Assembly (NCBI RefSeq): GCF_000008205.1
Contig: NC_007295.1
Location: 124,001-188,000, forward strand
DNA length: 64,000 nucleotides
DNA from: Mesomycoplasma hyopneumoniae J
GTDB taxonomy: Bacteria; Bacillota_I; Bacilli_A; Mycoplasmatales; Metamycoplasmataceae
Reading direction: 5' to 3'
Notes under the pieces: model-generated
Seen by the model: the letters and a program-made list of their open reading frames with translations, nothing else
What the model was told of the DNA's origin: nothing
Databases searched by the model: none
Shown here: positions 1-12,307 of the stretch, piece by piece
How the letters are laid out: each line of letters begins with the position of its first letter
Numbering within the stretch: position 1 is the first letter of the stretch
Program-made: the position numbers and the translations under genes

Positions 1-2501
1 ATAAATCTGCATTTGCTGACCCGAAAGTTTTTATTAGAATTCCGAAATTAGTTGAGCCAAAAATTGATGAATTTTCAAGTGAAAATCCGCAAGAAAAAAT
101 TGATTTGTCGCAAAAGTCAATTTTTTGAATTTATAATTTTCTTAAATATAAGGAAGATAATATATCTTTAAAAACTCCAGAAGAAGCCAAAAATGCACTA
201 AATTCTTTATTAAATAATGATTTAGAGCTTGATTTTAGCCAAAATAACAATTTAGAACCAAATATTAAAGAAAAATTTGAATATCAACTTTTAGTTGATA
301 AAATCAACTTCAATAGCGATCAAAATTCATCGTTTATTAACATCCCTTTTGAAATTTCTTATCCGCTTGATAGCGAAAAGAAAAACAAATTAAAAACAGA
401 AACACAAGTTTTACTAAGAAAATTTAAAAATTCATCTTCATTTGATGCTACAGTTTTTGATCCAAAGAATTTTTCTAGTCTTCCGATAGTCAATTTAAAA
501 TTCATTAGTGAAAAAAATCGCGATAAAGACGATATTTTTGAAGCATTTGAAACAGTTTCAAAATTCGAATTGGAAAGATTATTAAACTTAAACCAACAGC
601 AACAAATTTACCAAATCTTAACAGATCCGACAAAATTTAATCTAACTTTTCCGGAAAAAGAGATTCTTGATGCTTGGATTTCAAGTTATAATTTCCCATC
701 AGTTCAAGAATTTAGCAGAAGAACCTTAGTGGCCAAAAAACTTGAAGATGGTAGTCAAAGCCGTCCTTTTTTTGAAAATAGTCGTGAATTTATTGCTTTT
801 ACAAAAAAGATTTTATCCCTTGAAAAGGCTGAGGCAAAAAAATATATTGAGCCATTTTTTGAGGCGCTTAAGACTGAGATTTCCGAAAAAGAGTCAAAAA
901 AACTAGAAAAAAAAGCAACAAATTTAAACCAAAAGACAGCGAAAAATAGTTCTACAACGGCAATTTCTTCTGAAAAAAATGAAAAACCAGAAAAATCAAT
1001 GTCTGAAACACAGCCCGAGTTAGTAAAGGTTCAGCAAAATCAGCCAAAAACCGAAGAAGAACCAAAGCAAGAAACTGATAAACAAGAAAAATACAACGAC
1101 CAAAAAAATCCAGAACAAGCTAAAGATAGCAAGGAAAAGGAAAAAAACGGGAATTCGTCTTTAAAAAGTCCGAATTTACCTGCGGAAAAATCCTCAGATT
1201 CCCAGGATGAAGGTCCAAAAACTGATAGATTACAGCAAGAAAATGAACAAGCCGCTTTTAATGATAAAATAGTTTCTATTCTGCAAAATCAGTATGAAAT
1301 TTCATTAATTAAAAATCTAACTAATCAAATTGAGGCATTAAAAAATAGTCCAGAAAGACAAAAAGTCACATTGGATGCGGCTAGTTTTACTGATTTATTT
1401 ATTGAAACTTATAAAAGCAATGATTTAGTTTCGCAATTTGACAGTTTTGCCGCTGGTCTTAATTATAAAATTGTTTTTGTAGCAAACCAAGATGATGAGA
1501 TAATTGATCAAGTTCAACTACCAGAACCAGGAAAATCTAAAAAAGCAGAAAAAACCCCGGATTTTAAAGAAGAATCTGAGAAGAAAGAACTTGAAAATAA
1601 AGAAAATTCTCCTGCCGTTGGACAAAAAAGTGATCAAAAAATTAGCCTAAGTTTTTTTCAAGAAGAAAAAAATAATAATCAAAATCAGGGCCAAGAAGAA
1701 TCTGACAAAAAACAGCAGACTCCAAAAACAGCTCAAGAAAACAGTCAAAATTTAGTTCAACAACCAAAACCAGAACAAGAAACTGAGATTTTTAAACTTG
1801 GTTATTATTACATTTTTACTGCGCCTAATAGTGAAAAAATTGTTTTCCGCACACCAATTAAGTCGTTAAAATTAAAGGTTTTTTTAGCTGAAAAAGGTGG
1901 AATTACACTTGAAAAACTATCTTATAATATGCTAAATTTCCCCCAGTCCTTACTGAAATTAGAGCTTGCTGATAGTAATTTTACCTCTGCTGAAGCTCTG
2001 AAAAAACAACCTGAAGACATTCTAAAAGCTGAATTTAGTTCTCAAGATAAGGATTTTAAAGCAACAATGAATAGTTTCAAAAAGCTTTTTGGTAATAAAA
2101 CATTTATGAAAATTTATCCTTTACTTAGCGGAAATGGACTTATTTACAAAGCAAATAGTGTTTTTAAGGACAAATTTGGGAATTTAAAAATTAGATTTGC
2201 AGTTAAAGACTTAGATGCAAGTGAGAAAAAACAGATTGTTTTTCCAAATATTTTGGAACCAGAACTAGAAAAAAAAGAACAGGATGTTAGTCCAAAAGCA
2301 ACAGAAGCTGAAAGTAAACAAGAAAAACAAGAAAAATCTCAATTAGCTTCAGATTCTAGTCAAACTTCAATAACATCTAGCCAAAACCAAGAAAATAATC
2401 AAAAAAATCAGCTTGAAATTTTCAAACCCGCAGAAAAAGAAGCAAAATATCCACTTGTCTTTACAGTAATTAAACCAAATCGACAATTTAGGAGAAACTA
2501 G
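1..2501 (+). CDS. P97-like adhesin paralogue, 5' end outside window
   Basis: The reading frame is already open at the left edge (codons run from base 3) and passes a UGA-Trp codon at 127-129, so the true start lies upstream. The visible 832 residues have globular stretches separated by long Lys/Glu/Gln/Asn-rich low-complexity segments, mainly at bases 900-1250, 1530-1790 and 2270-2430. That composition, and an immediately following P102-like gene, match the paired P97/P102 cilium-adhesin operons of M. hyopneumoniae, whose products are exported and cut into surface fragments. No clear AAKPV-type R1 repeat is seen here, so cilium binding cannot be inferred. The next gene begins 8 bases after the stop. 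Family assignment rests on context and composition; which paralogue it is remains open. Confidence 0.75.
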
Positions 2502-2509
2502 TTAGATCT

Positions 2510-5440
2510 ATGAAAGAAACAAAAATTAAAACTGTTGAAAAAGTTTCAAATAAAAGAGCGCTGATGATTATGGCGACATGACCAGTTGTTGCTGGAGCTA
2601 TTTTTGGTTTTTCTTATCTAACTTATGCAGTAAGCGAGTCAAAATATTTTAAAAAGGTTGATACGCGAAAATTAGAAACAACAGATTTAAGTCAAATGGG
2701 AATCGACCTAACTAATAAAAAGTTTGGCGAAATTATCGACAAACTTGAAATTGACAAAGATTTTGTCAAGTATTCGGCTAATCAAATTCTTGAATTATCT
2801 CGTAATTTACAGTCTAATTTTCATTTAGTTAACCTTTTTAACCTTGCAGATTTTAGTACAAAATACCCATTTTTAAAACTTAATATCAACCCGATTGATA
2901 ACTCTGATGTTGATGATAAAAATTTGGTTACAAAAGTTGTAAATAACAATTTAGTTAACGTTGTTTTTTCCGCTCATGATCAATTAAGCAATAAAGTTTA
3001 TTCAAAAGTTCATTCAATTCGTGGTTTTAGTGGTAAAGGTGAGATTCCTTTTGTGAATTTTAGTGTTGATCAGCAAAAATCCGCTTTTGTTTTAAAGCCT
3101 GTTGAGATTAGAAAAAAATGAAACGCACTTTCTTTGATTGATAGTTTAAATAATGACTATAAAAAAACTCAGGATGCCAAAAAAACCCTTGAAAAATACG
3201 GATCTTTTTTATTACTAGATTCAAATAATACAATTATAAATTTCCCAGAAAAAACTCACTTTGATTTTAAAAAGGATGAATTAGGTGATATAGTTTTTAA
3301 AAATCTAGAAGATCCAAATGGAAATTTATGAATATCATTTGATATTTTTGATGAAAATAACAAAAGAATTCGTTCTTTTGATCTCAAAGTTACAAATTTA
3401 CTTAATTATCGTGAGGTCACAAATTATCTTAACAATTTATTAAAAAAAGAAGATGATTTAATTGAGCTGAAAAACGAAAAAATTGAGGAAATTGTTGCCA
3501 AAAATGTTTCTTTATCAACTTTTTTCATTAGTGCAAAAGGGGTTGATCAATTTTTTGATATCTCAAAATTAGAAGCACTTTTTACTAATTCATTACCAAA
3601 TTTTGCTATTAAATTATTCGCGACCAACACACAAATGGATCGCTTAAGCGAAGTCGAACTGCTTGTTCAAATTGATTTTCAAGCAAGAAAAGGTTTAATT
3701 GCTGACCAAGATCAAGCCCAAAATAGTATTGAGTCTGAGCAACTTGGTCCTAAAAATTTACAAAATAAGCAGGAAAATCCAAAAGATATTACTGTTTCGA
3801 ACCAAGGACAAAATAAATCTGAAAATCTTAGTGCTAAAAAAATCGAACCTGTTTTATTCCAGCAACAAAACAAAGCTAGAAGCACTCAAGCGAAAGGCCC
3901 AATTGATAAAGACGCTGAAAAACTCAAAACTGAGATAAATTACCGTAATTTCAGCTTTGTTTATATATTAAAACCTTTTAAAGATTTAGCACAACGCTAT
4001 CTTAACAATGTAATTAAAAATAATAATTATTATATCATAAAAAATAATTTTAATTATTTTAGTGGTAGTGAAATTATTAATAATTTAAAAAAAATTAATG
4101 CTAGTTTTTATTCTTATGAGGAGAATAAAAACACAAATAAAGGCTATGAAATTGTTAATTTAGCAAGCAGCCCAACTTATGATAGTCTGGCCAGTCAGAA
4201 GGCAATTGTGTCCTGATTTAAAGACTTTTTTAAGGATGCCCTTGAATTTCCAGTTGAGAAAAATACTGATAAAACTCTTAAACCTGAAGAAATTTTAGCA
4301 GAAATTTTCGCTAAAATGAATAATATAATTAATTCCAAACAAATTTTTTCTTATGGAGTTAAATATAATTTATTCTTTGATAATATTAGCCGAGAATTAA
4401 AAATAACAATTAGTATTCAAGATCGAACTAATAAAATTTTAGGCCAAAAAGATATAAAAATTGCCGGACTTGCCCCATCAAATCCGCCGCTTTTTGTTGC
4501 AAAACAAAATTCTGCTAGCTTTTATTTTGATGGAGGGGGTGGATTTGAAACTTTTGATCAAAATAGTTTAAATCCAAAGATAATTAAAAGTTTTAAATCA
4601 ATTACAAATCCGCAAGTTTCTTTAATTCCAGATAAAAAAAATACTGGTGATCCAAATCCGAACGCGGTAAAAATAGTTAAGAATTTAGGGGCTTTATATC
4701 CGAGTTTAAATGATGTTGGGCTTAAATTTGTTTATAAGGATCCTGCAAATCCGGAGGGTTCTGACTGAAAAGACGTAGAATTTGATCCGCAAAAACCATT
4801 TTTTTATGGTTTTTCAATTCAAAATAATTTAGATGTAAATAAATATAAAATTGTTTTGAATTTTACAACCCAAAAAAATCAAGCACAAAACATAAATAAT
4901 TCAGAAAGTAATCTAATTTGGGTCAAAAAATTATCAAAAAAAAGCGAGATTAACTTACAAAATCAGCAAAATTATTCCGAAATTCCCGATAATACTCCAG
5001 TTTGGCTAGTAGGCATTTCCAAAAAAAGCGAAATTGAGACAGCAACTACAACTGAAAATTCCGTTAATTCCAAAAAAATTATCGGAATTTTACCTGTTTC
5101 AAAAGGTGACTTTACTAATTTTGTGCTTTCTTATAATGGATTTAATCAAGATTCAAATCAAAATAACGCCTCCACAAATAAAAAGATTCTTATAAAAGTC
5201 GTAAATTTAGAACAAAAAGATCAACCGGGCATCGAATTAGAAGAAAACTTTTGGCAAAAAAACCCCCAAAATTCTGATACTTCTAGTCAAAACGAGAAAT
5301 TATCTTTAATTCTTGGGGATTCCGAAAATAACAAAAACCACGTAAATACCGAGGTTTTGTTTAAATTTTTCACACAATTTGATTATCAGTTTGAGGATAA
5401 ACAAACTTTTAGAACAGCTTTGGAAAATTCTTTAAAATAA
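2510..5440 (+). CDS. P102-like adhesin paralogue
   Basis: A 976-residue protein when UGA is read as Trp. It has a short basic N-terminus and one hydrophobic segment at about residues 20-42 (WPVVAGAIFGFSYLTY), which acts as signal or anchor; the rest is predicted extracellular. It follows the P97-like gene by 8 bases, the standard P97-P102 operon arrangement of this species group. Members of this family bind host glycosaminoglycans, fibronectin or plasminogen after surface proteolysis; no specific ligand can be read from this sequence. The ATG is chosen because it precedes the hydrophobic segment directly. The gene converges on clpB with only 4 bases between the stop codons. The function is family-level inference. 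Confidence 0.8.
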
Positions 5441-5444
5441 AAGA

Positions 5445-7523
5445 TTAATTTTCGCTTTCATTAAGATGCAATTTATCATTTTTAAAAGATAAATTGTATT
5501 TTTTATCTTTTAAAATTTCTTCGGCCACTATTTTTTTGGCAACAAAATTTTCAATTTCTTTCTTAATAAAGCGCTTAATTGGCCTGGCACCAAAATTTTT
5601 ATCATATCCAAACTCTAAAATTCAATTTTTGACTGATTTTTCAAATTCAATCTCAAAATTATTTTCCTTTAGACGATTTTGCAAATCCTTTAGTTCAAGT
5701 TCAATAATTTCAAAAATTATATCATAATTTAAAGGATTAAATACGATAATTTCATCAATTCGGTTGAGAAATTCTGGCTTTAAATATCTTAAAAGTTCCT
5801 TTTTTGCCTCAATTTCATTCATCTTTTTACCCTCAAGAATTTTATTAGCACCGATATTTGAGGTCATAATTATAATTGTATTGCGAAAATTTACTTTTTG
5901 TGACTTACTATCAACAATTTCACCATTATCAAGAATTTGTAAAAAAATGTTGATTACTTCCGGATGAGCTTTTTCAATTTCATCAAGCAAAATAATCGAA
6001 TAAGGATTTAGTCTTACTTTATTTGTTAGATTACCACCTTGTTCAAAACCAATATAACCCGGAGGAGCCCCAATTAGCTTTGAAACACTATGTTTTTCCA
6101 TATATTCTGACATATCAAGACGGATTATTTGGTTTTTATTATTAAATAAATTAAGAGCTAAAGCTCTAGCAAGTTCAGTTTTTCCCACCCCAGTTGGTCC
6201 CATAAAGAAAAATGATGAAATTGGGCGGGATTCATCATTAATTTTAGCTTTAAACCGCAAAATCGCATCTGAAACAGCCTTAATTGCCTGATTTTGACCC
6301 TTAAGCGATTTTGCTAAATTTTTTTCTAAATTCAAATATTTTTGAATTTCTGATTCTAAAAGTTTTTCAATCGGAATTTTTGTTCAATTAGAGACAACCT
6401 TTGCGATCTGACTTTCGTCTAGAACATTGGAAATTTCCTGCCTTCTTGCTTTAATTTCGCCTAATTTTTTACTTATTTTGGGAATTTTTCCGTATTTAAT
6501 CTCGGCGGCTTTTTGGTAGTCTCCTTGTTCCATTAAGTAATTTTGTTGATATTTTAGTTTTTCAAGTTCCTGGGATAAGCTAGCGATTTCAGAGGCTGAT
6601 TTTTTTGATTGATCCCATTGATCTTGTAATTTTTTTACTTCATTTTCAAGATTTTCAATTTTGGATTTTAATTCTGAATTATCTTGTTTTTGCGAGTTAA
6701 TTTCTTCCATTTTTAAATAAATTAGCTCGCGCTTTGCTTTTTCAAGTTTTTCTGGTTGGTAGTTGATTTCAACTTTTAAAGAAGCAGCAGCTTCATCGAC
6801 TAAATCGATAGCTTTATCAGGTAGAAAGCGGTCAAAAATGTAACGATTTGCCGCTTTTGTAGCAAAAACAAGAGCAGAATCCTTAATTTTTACTTGATGG
6901 AAATTTTCTAGCCTTTCCTTAATTCCCCGTAAAATATTAATTGTATCAATAACTGAAGGCTCTAAAATTTCTACTTTTTGCATTCTTCTTTCAAGGGCGC
7001 CATCTTTTTCGATATATAAGCGATATTCGGAATTTGTGGTAGCCCCGATTAATTTAATCTGTCCGCGAGCCATAATTGGTTTTAGGATATTGGCAAAATC
7101 CATTGAATCAGTCCCAGAAGATCCTGTTCCAATTAGAAGGTGAATTTCATCAATAAAAATAATAACTTGATCGGAATTTTGCTCAATTTCTTGCAAAATT
7201 GCCTTAATTCGTTTTTCGAATTCACCTTTAAAAGAAGCACCTGCAAGAATTAAGGTTAGATCTAATTCAAAAATTTGTTTATTTTTTAAATTATCCGGTA
7301 CTTGATTTGCAATAATCTTTAGAGCCATTCCTTCAACAATTGCAGTCTTACCCACTCCAGGATCCCCGACAAGGACAGGATTATTTTTTGTTTTTCGGGA
7401 TAAAATTTTGATAATCCTTCTAATTTCGTCATCGCGGCCGATAACAGGTTCAATTTTATTTTCTTTTGCTAATTTTGTTAAATTTCTTGCGTATTTTTCA
7501 AGATTTTCGAGTTTTTGTTTCAT
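5445..7523 (-). CDS. clpB: ClpB disaggregase, short form lacking the N-terminal domain
   Basis: A 692-residue AAA+ chaperone that with DnaK/DnaJ resolubilises aggregated protein. The first nucleotide-binding domain has Walker A GDPGVGKT (about residues 53-60) and Walker [10 protein letters not shown] coiled-coil middle domain spans roughly residues 260-370. The second ATPase has Walker A GPTGVGKT (about 442-449) and [13 protein letters not shown]. The protein starts directly with the linker before NBD1, so the roughly 150-residue Clp N-domain of E. coli ClpB is missing. Other mycoplasma ClpB proteins are similarly short, so this is probably native and not a truncation. Single gene, convergent with the P102-like gene, preceded by a CIRCE operator. 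Confidence 0.97.
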
Positions 7524-7563
7524 TTTTTTCCTTTTTAATTTTTTATTTTTCTTAACAAAATAA

Positions 7564-7569
7564 ATTATA
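7564..7569 (-). promoter_or_regulatory. clpB -10 box
   Basis: TATAAT on the minus strand, 40 bases before the clpB start. The CIRCE element lies immediately upstream, across the spacer/-35 region, so a bound repressor would block polymerase. Confidence 0.7.
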
Positions 7570-7578
7570 ACATATTTT

Positions 7579-7605
7579 TTGGCACTTAAAAGTAAAGAGT
7601 GCCAA
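7579..7605. promoter_or_regulatory. CIRCE operator (HrcA site)
   Basis: TTGGCACTT, 9-base spacer, GAGTGCCAA: an inverted repeat with one arm mismatch that matches the CIRCE consensus TTAGCACTC-N9-GAGTGCTAA closely. HrcA bound here represses heat-shock genes; clpB is CIRCE-controlled in mycoplasmas. hrcA itself is not in the window. Confidence 0.92.
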
Positions 7606-7621
7606 TTTTTTTTCTTAAATG

Positions 7622-7650
7622 AAAAAATACTTTAATTTAAAGGATAATTT
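7622..7650. repeat. Dispersed AT palindrome (ACTTTAATTTAAAGG type)
   Basis: A-tract, then ACTTTAATTTAAAGGATAATTT. An opposed CCTTTAAATTAAA follows at about 7660-7673. The same core recurs in many intergenic spaces of this window (see findings). It lies between the divergent clpB and tpiA promoters. Confidence 0.6.
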
Positions 7651-7684
7651 AAATTTTTTACCTTTAAATTAAACGAAAAAATGA

Positions 7685-7690
7685 TATAAT
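7685..7690 (+). promoter_or_regulatory. tpiA -10 box
   Basis: TATAAT 15 bases before the tpiA ATG. With a start point about 7 bases downstream the mRNA leader would be only about 8 nt, and no Shine-Dalgarno sequence is present. Confidence 0.65.
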
Positions 7691-7705
7691 TGATTAATAT
7701 TTATT

Positions 7706-8434
7706 ATGAAAAAAATTATTATTGGAAATTGAAAAATGAATAAAACCGTAAGTGAAACACGTGATTTTATTCAAAAATTTGACATTTTCTATCAGGAAAA
7801 TGTGGGCAAAATCAAAGAAGATTTAGATTTTGCAATAGCTCCAAGTTTTATATCTTTATCACTAATTTCTAAGTCCTTGACTAAAAAATTAGAAATTGCT
7901 GCTCAAAATCTTAGTCAGTTTGATTCAGGAGCCTTTACTGGGGAAATCAGTGGCAAAATGCTGCAGGATTTAGGGACAAAATATGTAATTATTGGGCATT
8001 CTGAAAGAAGAGAAATTTTTAAAGAAAAAGATGAAGAACTAAAAAATAAAATTTTACAAGCACAAAAATATGATTTAATTCCTGTTTTTTGTGTTGGTGA
8101 AAGTCTTTTAGAATTTGAAGCCGGCCTAACTAAAAAAGTGATAATTTCGCAGATAAATGCTATAAAATCAGTTCTAAATTTTCAAAAGGCAATTATTGCA
8201 TATGAACCAATTTGGGCCATTGGAACTGGCAAAACAGCAACGGCTGCAATAGCAGAAAAAGTTTGTGGACTGATTAAGGAAAATTTTGGGAAAAATACAA
8301 TGGTAATTTATGGAGGCTCTGTTAATTCTAAGAATATTAACGAGTTAGTATCCCAGAAAAGCATCGATGGCGCCCTTGTAGGTGGAGCCTCTCTTGATCC
8401 AGAAGAATTTGGAAAAATTTTAGTTAATAGTTAA
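7706..8434 (+). CDS. tpiA: Triosephosphate isomerase
   Basis: A 242-residue glycolytic TIM-barrel enzyme interconverting dihydroxyacetone phosphate and glyceraldehyde 3-phosphate. The N-terminal IIIGNWKMN contains the active-site Asn/Lys; it is only complete if UGA is read as Trp, which fixes the start at this ATG. The catalytic His is in GHSERRE, the catalytic Glu in [14 protein letters not shown], and the phosphate-binding end is YGGSVNSKN followed by GALVGGASL. Length is normal for the family. Monocistronic; the next gene has its own promoter. Confidence 0.98.
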
Positions 8435-8452
8435 TTTTTTACTTTTTTATTG

Positions 8453-8552
8453 TATAATTTAGAAAGATTTGATTTATTACTTGGTTTTAATAGTTTTCGC
8501 GGATTAATACTAGGTTTTAAATTTTTAATTAAATTTTTGAAAGGATTTCAAA
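8453..8552 (+). promoter_or_regulatory. rpsO promoter and leader
   Basis: TATAAT at 8453-8458 is followed by an approximately 88-nt untranslated leader ending in a GAAAGGA ribosome-binding site. In other bacteria S15 represses its own mRNA through such leaders. A partly self-complementary stretch (AGTTTTCGCGG) is visible, but I cannot assign a known S15-binding structure. Confidence 0.55.
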
Positions 8553-8819
8553 ATGATATCAAAAGCGAGAAAACAGGAAATTATCTTAAAATTTGGGAAA
8601 AATCCAAAAAATACAGGAAATACAAGCGTTCAGATTGCACTTTTAACTGAGGATATCGAAAGATTAAAACTCCATTTTTTAAAAAATAAGAAGGATAAGC
8701 ATTCAATGCGCGGTTTTATTGCCAAAGTTAATAAAAGAAAAAAACTTTTAAATTATTTAAGAATCAATAGTTTTGATACATATAAGGAAACAATTGAAGC
8801 CTTAAATATTAGAAAATAA
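8553..8819 (+). CDS. rpsO: Ribosomal protein S15
   Basis: An 88-residue 30S protein that binds the central domain of 16S rRNA. The family signature is clear: [23 protein letters not shown], here in two parts [16 protein letters not shown] and ERLKLHF, followed by KDKHSMRGF and the RRKLLNYL-like KRKKLLNYL. Full length. Single-gene unit closed by a hairpin terminator about 25 bases after the stop. Confidence 0.98.
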
Positions 8820-8841
8820 ATTTTTTCTTGTTATAAATTTC

Positions 8842-8877
8842 AAAAAAATAGTGGTAAATTTTAACCACTATTTTTTT
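8842..8877 (+). terminator. rpsO terminator
   Basis: AAAATAGTGGT stem, A/T loop, ACCACTATTTTTTT: a perfect hairpin with a U-tract after rpsO. Confidence 0.85.
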
Positions 8878-8936
8878 ATTTAATTTAAAAAATAAGTTTA
8901 ATTATTTTTATATAAAACATCTTTAATTTTATATGG

Positions 8937-8942
8937 TATAAT
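8937..8942 (+). promoter_or_regulatory. rnpB -10 box
   Basis: Extended -10 ATATGGTATAAT, about 10 bases before the predicted RNA 5' end. The same ATATGGTATAAT string precedes the SRP RNA and the permease gene. Confidence 0.7.
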
Positions 8943-8950
8943 TATAATTT

Positions 8951-9333
8951 GCACAAGTCAATTGCAGATATAATTAAATATAATAATTTTTTTATAATTG
9001 TTATATTTAACAAATTTATATTTGAGGAAAGTCCGCGCTAGCACTACCTGAGATGGTAGTAGTGTTCATGTTGGATCTAATAAATCCAAGCTTTAGACGA
9101 CCAGTGCCACAGAGACGAGTTTATTTATTAATTTGTTTATATTAAAAAATAGTTTAGAATTTTTAAATTAATAAATAAGGTGAAACGCGGTAAACTCCAT
9201 GAGCTAGAAACCTAAATTTTGGTAAGGGAGCCCAATTTCGGGAAACAAACTTTAATTGGGAAGTTCTATTATAATATTTTTATAAAGAACTTAGATAAAT
9301 GATTGATTAATACAGAACGCGGCTTATTAGTGC
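8951..9333 (+). ncRNA. rnpB: RNase P RNA
   Basis: The catalytic RNA that removes 5' leaders from pre-tRNA. The universally conserved blocks are present: GAGGAAAGTCCGCGC near the 5' side, then the central CGGTAAACTCC and GAGCTAGAAACC motifs, and near the 3' end ATACAGAACGCGGCTTA, which pairs back to form P4. About 380 nt with AT-rich helices. It is flanked by its own promoter and a terminator. Ends are approximate. Confidence 0.93.
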
Positions 9334-9370
9334 AAAAAAAACAGCGAATCTAGACGCTGTTTTTTATTTT
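9334..9370 (+). terminator. rnpB terminator
   Basis: AAAACAGCG, 8-base loop, CGCTGTTTTTT: a GC-containing hairpin followed by a T-run just after the RNase P RNA. Confidence 0.85.
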
Positions 9371-9395
9371 TGAAAAATATAAACTATTTTTTTGT

Positions 9396-12307
9396 TTAAT
9401 TCTTATCAACTATATAAGCATCAATAAGCGCTTGGCGAATTTCTTGATTATTAATGTTTGATCCAAATACTAAATTTTTATCATTTGACATCATAAACGC
9501 TTTGAATGTTACTGGTGCCTTTTGAGTTTTTGGATCGCTATCAGTAGCTCCAATTTGTAATTCATTTAAAATATCAGTAAAACTTGGGATTGGGCTTACA
9601 CCTTCTTTGGCTTTGTCTGCTTTTTTATAATGTAAACTTCTATGCATTCTACTTTCTATAATTTGTTTATGATTTTTTCCTGCTTGAGAAGAAAATACTG
9701 AAACAGAAAGTCGATCATTGTTTTCTACAACCTCTAAAAGAATTTTTGTATTCGCCTTGATAAATTCAGTATTTTTTTTGTTTTTATACTTGTTAAAATC
9801 AATTAAAAGTGAGGGTGTGTCCAAAAAACTACTATTATTTTGGTCCTGTTTTCATCCAAAAATAAATTTGATAAAACCGTCGACTAGATCAACAATATCA
9901 GTAATAAAATTATTTTCATTCCTTCCAGGATATTCTAGTCCTAATTGATAACCAGTTTCATCCTTGACCTTGTATTTGTTAAGAATTATTCCATTTCCTT
10001 TTCCATCGGATATTAGATGATGATTTTTGAAATCTGTTATATTATTAACTTGAAGCGCTAGTCAAAACACTCCAATATCATCCTTTTTATTAGTCTTTTG
10101 TGAAGTAGTAGAAGAAGAGTTCGTTGTTGGGCTTAATTTCAAAGGTTTCCTTAGCTCTAAACCTTGATCAGTTTGAATTGCATCTTCTGATTTAAATATT
10201 AATTTATTATCACTTAAATCTTTTAGGATAAATTCTTTTTTATCTTTTCCTTGATCTTGATAATTAATTGTTCCATCTAGAAATACATCGGGATTGAATT
10301 TCTTAATTATATCATAGGCAGATTTATTAGAATTAATAATATTATTAAGACTAATTTTGGACTGGGCCAAAATTAGATTTTGATTAGTTTTATCAACTAA
10401 TTTAAAATCAAAAAATAGCTTATTTCCTAAAGTTGAGATCTCATATTCGCTTTTTGTATTTTCAAGTTTATAAATATTAGCGAAATTAAAAGCTGTTCAA
10501 ATGCTTGTCCCAAATTTTTCATTTTCTAAGGTTAAATTCGTACTGCTTGTGGAATTAGAATTCGAATTTTGACTAGTTTGAGGGGATGAAGTGGAAACTG
10601 GTTGTGTTTGCTGACTTTGACTTTGTCCCTTAGCTTCTTCTGCAAAAGTGCTTACCTTGACTGTTTTTGCTGAATTTTCTGTTGTTTTAGCTAGTGAAAC
10701 CTCTGGTTTTTTCGGTTGTGTGGGGCTATTTTTTTCTGTTTTTTGAGTATTTGCCTTTGATTTTAAGCCCTCAATCACAGTTTTTACTCTTGTTTTACTT
10801 TTTCCTGGTCTTGGTCAACTAAATATTTTCCCGTATTTAATAAATAAATGCTTTTAAGAACTTCTTCACTTGGATTTTCCAAATTAGTCACTGTTTTTGC
10901 TAGTTCAAAAAGTCGATCAACTCGCTGTTTTATTTCATTTGAGGATAAAGTTTTTGCATCTTGATCTTCAGGCATTGAAAATTCTTTAACTGCTTTTATC
11001 GTTCCAAACATTTGGGCAACAGCGGCTTGGTATTTATTAAAATCAACTTTTAGATCAACAAAAACTGGAAGATCCTGGATGATAAATTTTTTATCAATAG
11101 CTTTTCGTTTTAAAGAAGCAGTAATTTCAAAGCGAATTTTTTGATTTTCAGCTAGTTTTTTCTTATCAACAACAGAAATCTGACTTGGATCTAAAAGTTT
11201 GGGAATAATACTTAAATAGACAGTTCCGATTTTGGTATTAAGAAAAAAATTTGACTCACTTAAATCAAAAAGATCTTTAAATTCTTTACTTTTTGTTAAA
11301 ATTTGGGATGTATTTACTTTTGAATTCGGAGATCCATATCAATAATCAGAGAGGCTAATTTTATCTTTTACTAGTGCCATTTGCAAATCATCTTTGGTTT
11401 TTAATTTGCCTTGAAGATTTGTTTCAAGTCAGGATTTTAGAATTTTAGAAATTTCCTGATTTGAAATCGCGCCGCGAACTTCAAGATTTAAATTCATAGT
11501 TTTTTTAGTTGAAATTTGCACTAAATTAAGTCCAAGAACTAATTTTCCATCTTTATTTAACAAAGTTAATAATTTTTTTCGATCCAAAACTGGGTCTAAT
11601 TGATAATCTGGACCTAAAAATACGGGTTCTCCTAAGGAATTATAAAGTGAAAGACTCGCTTTTGATGCAACCAAGGCTCTTTCAAGTCGTGAAAATCAAT
11701 TACTTCCTCTTTCATTTTCAAAATTTTGGGCAAGCAAAATTTGGAATTCCATCAAAGTTAGATTTGCCCTTGAAAGATCGACAAAAGACTTGCTTGAATC
11801 AATTTGGCTAAAATCAAAATTAGTTCTAGCTTGTTCTGTATTTCCAAAGCCTTTAAGTACAATTTGTTTTGAATAAGTTATTTGATCCTTATCAGATTTT
11901 GCATAAATAATAACATTTTTAATTGAATTTTGATCAACTACTGCATTTTCAAGATCAAAACTTACTAAATAATCATTGTTTATTAGTTCACTTAAATCAA
12001 AAGCAGAAACAAGATTATAACGATAAAGATCACTTTTGGCAGCAGTTAAAACTGTTTTTGCCGATCATTTTTTAAAATTATCTTTAATTTTAAGATTTAA
12101 AACAATTGAATCAAATTTTTCCTGACTAATTTTAGCTTTTTCTGTTACTTTTAGCTGACTTGGGATCTGATTTAGATAAGAATAATATGATTTATTATAA
12201 GAATTAATTCCGACAACTATACCAACAGCGGCTGATAAACTAAGACTAATTCCGGCAATTGTTGTTATTAATCAAAAAGGTTTTTTAAGTAATTTTGCTA
12301 ACTTCAT
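9396..12307 (-). pseudogene. P102 adhesin, second copy, split by a one-base frameshift
   Basis: The 5' part (12307-10784) codes about 507 residues. It begins MKLAKLLKKPFWLITTIAG, identical to the intact P102 upstream, with a single N-terminal membrane segment, and ends at TAA shortly after LLNTGKYLVDQDQEKVKQE. Coding continues in another frame from about 10800 to 9396 (residues VKTVIEGLKSKAN onward), through a Ser/Thr/Gln-rich linker and a C-terminal domain homologous to the intact copy. Adding one base to the five-T run at 10799-10803 (five A in the mRNA) restores a single frame that aligns with the intact gene. It could be a pseudogene, a homopolymer slippage switch, two separately translated halves, or a sequencing error. 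A strong GGAGG site precedes the ATG. Confidence 0.85.

Noticed and set aside
5445-7523. ClpB truncated by mutation
   Set aside because: The missing N-domain is a known feature of other mycoplasma ClpB proteins, and the start is well placed behind a CIRCE-controlled promoter.
8450-8650. 66-codon frame starting in the rpsO leader
   Set aside because: It overlaps the rpsO promoter and coding region in another frame and lacks a ribosome-binding site.
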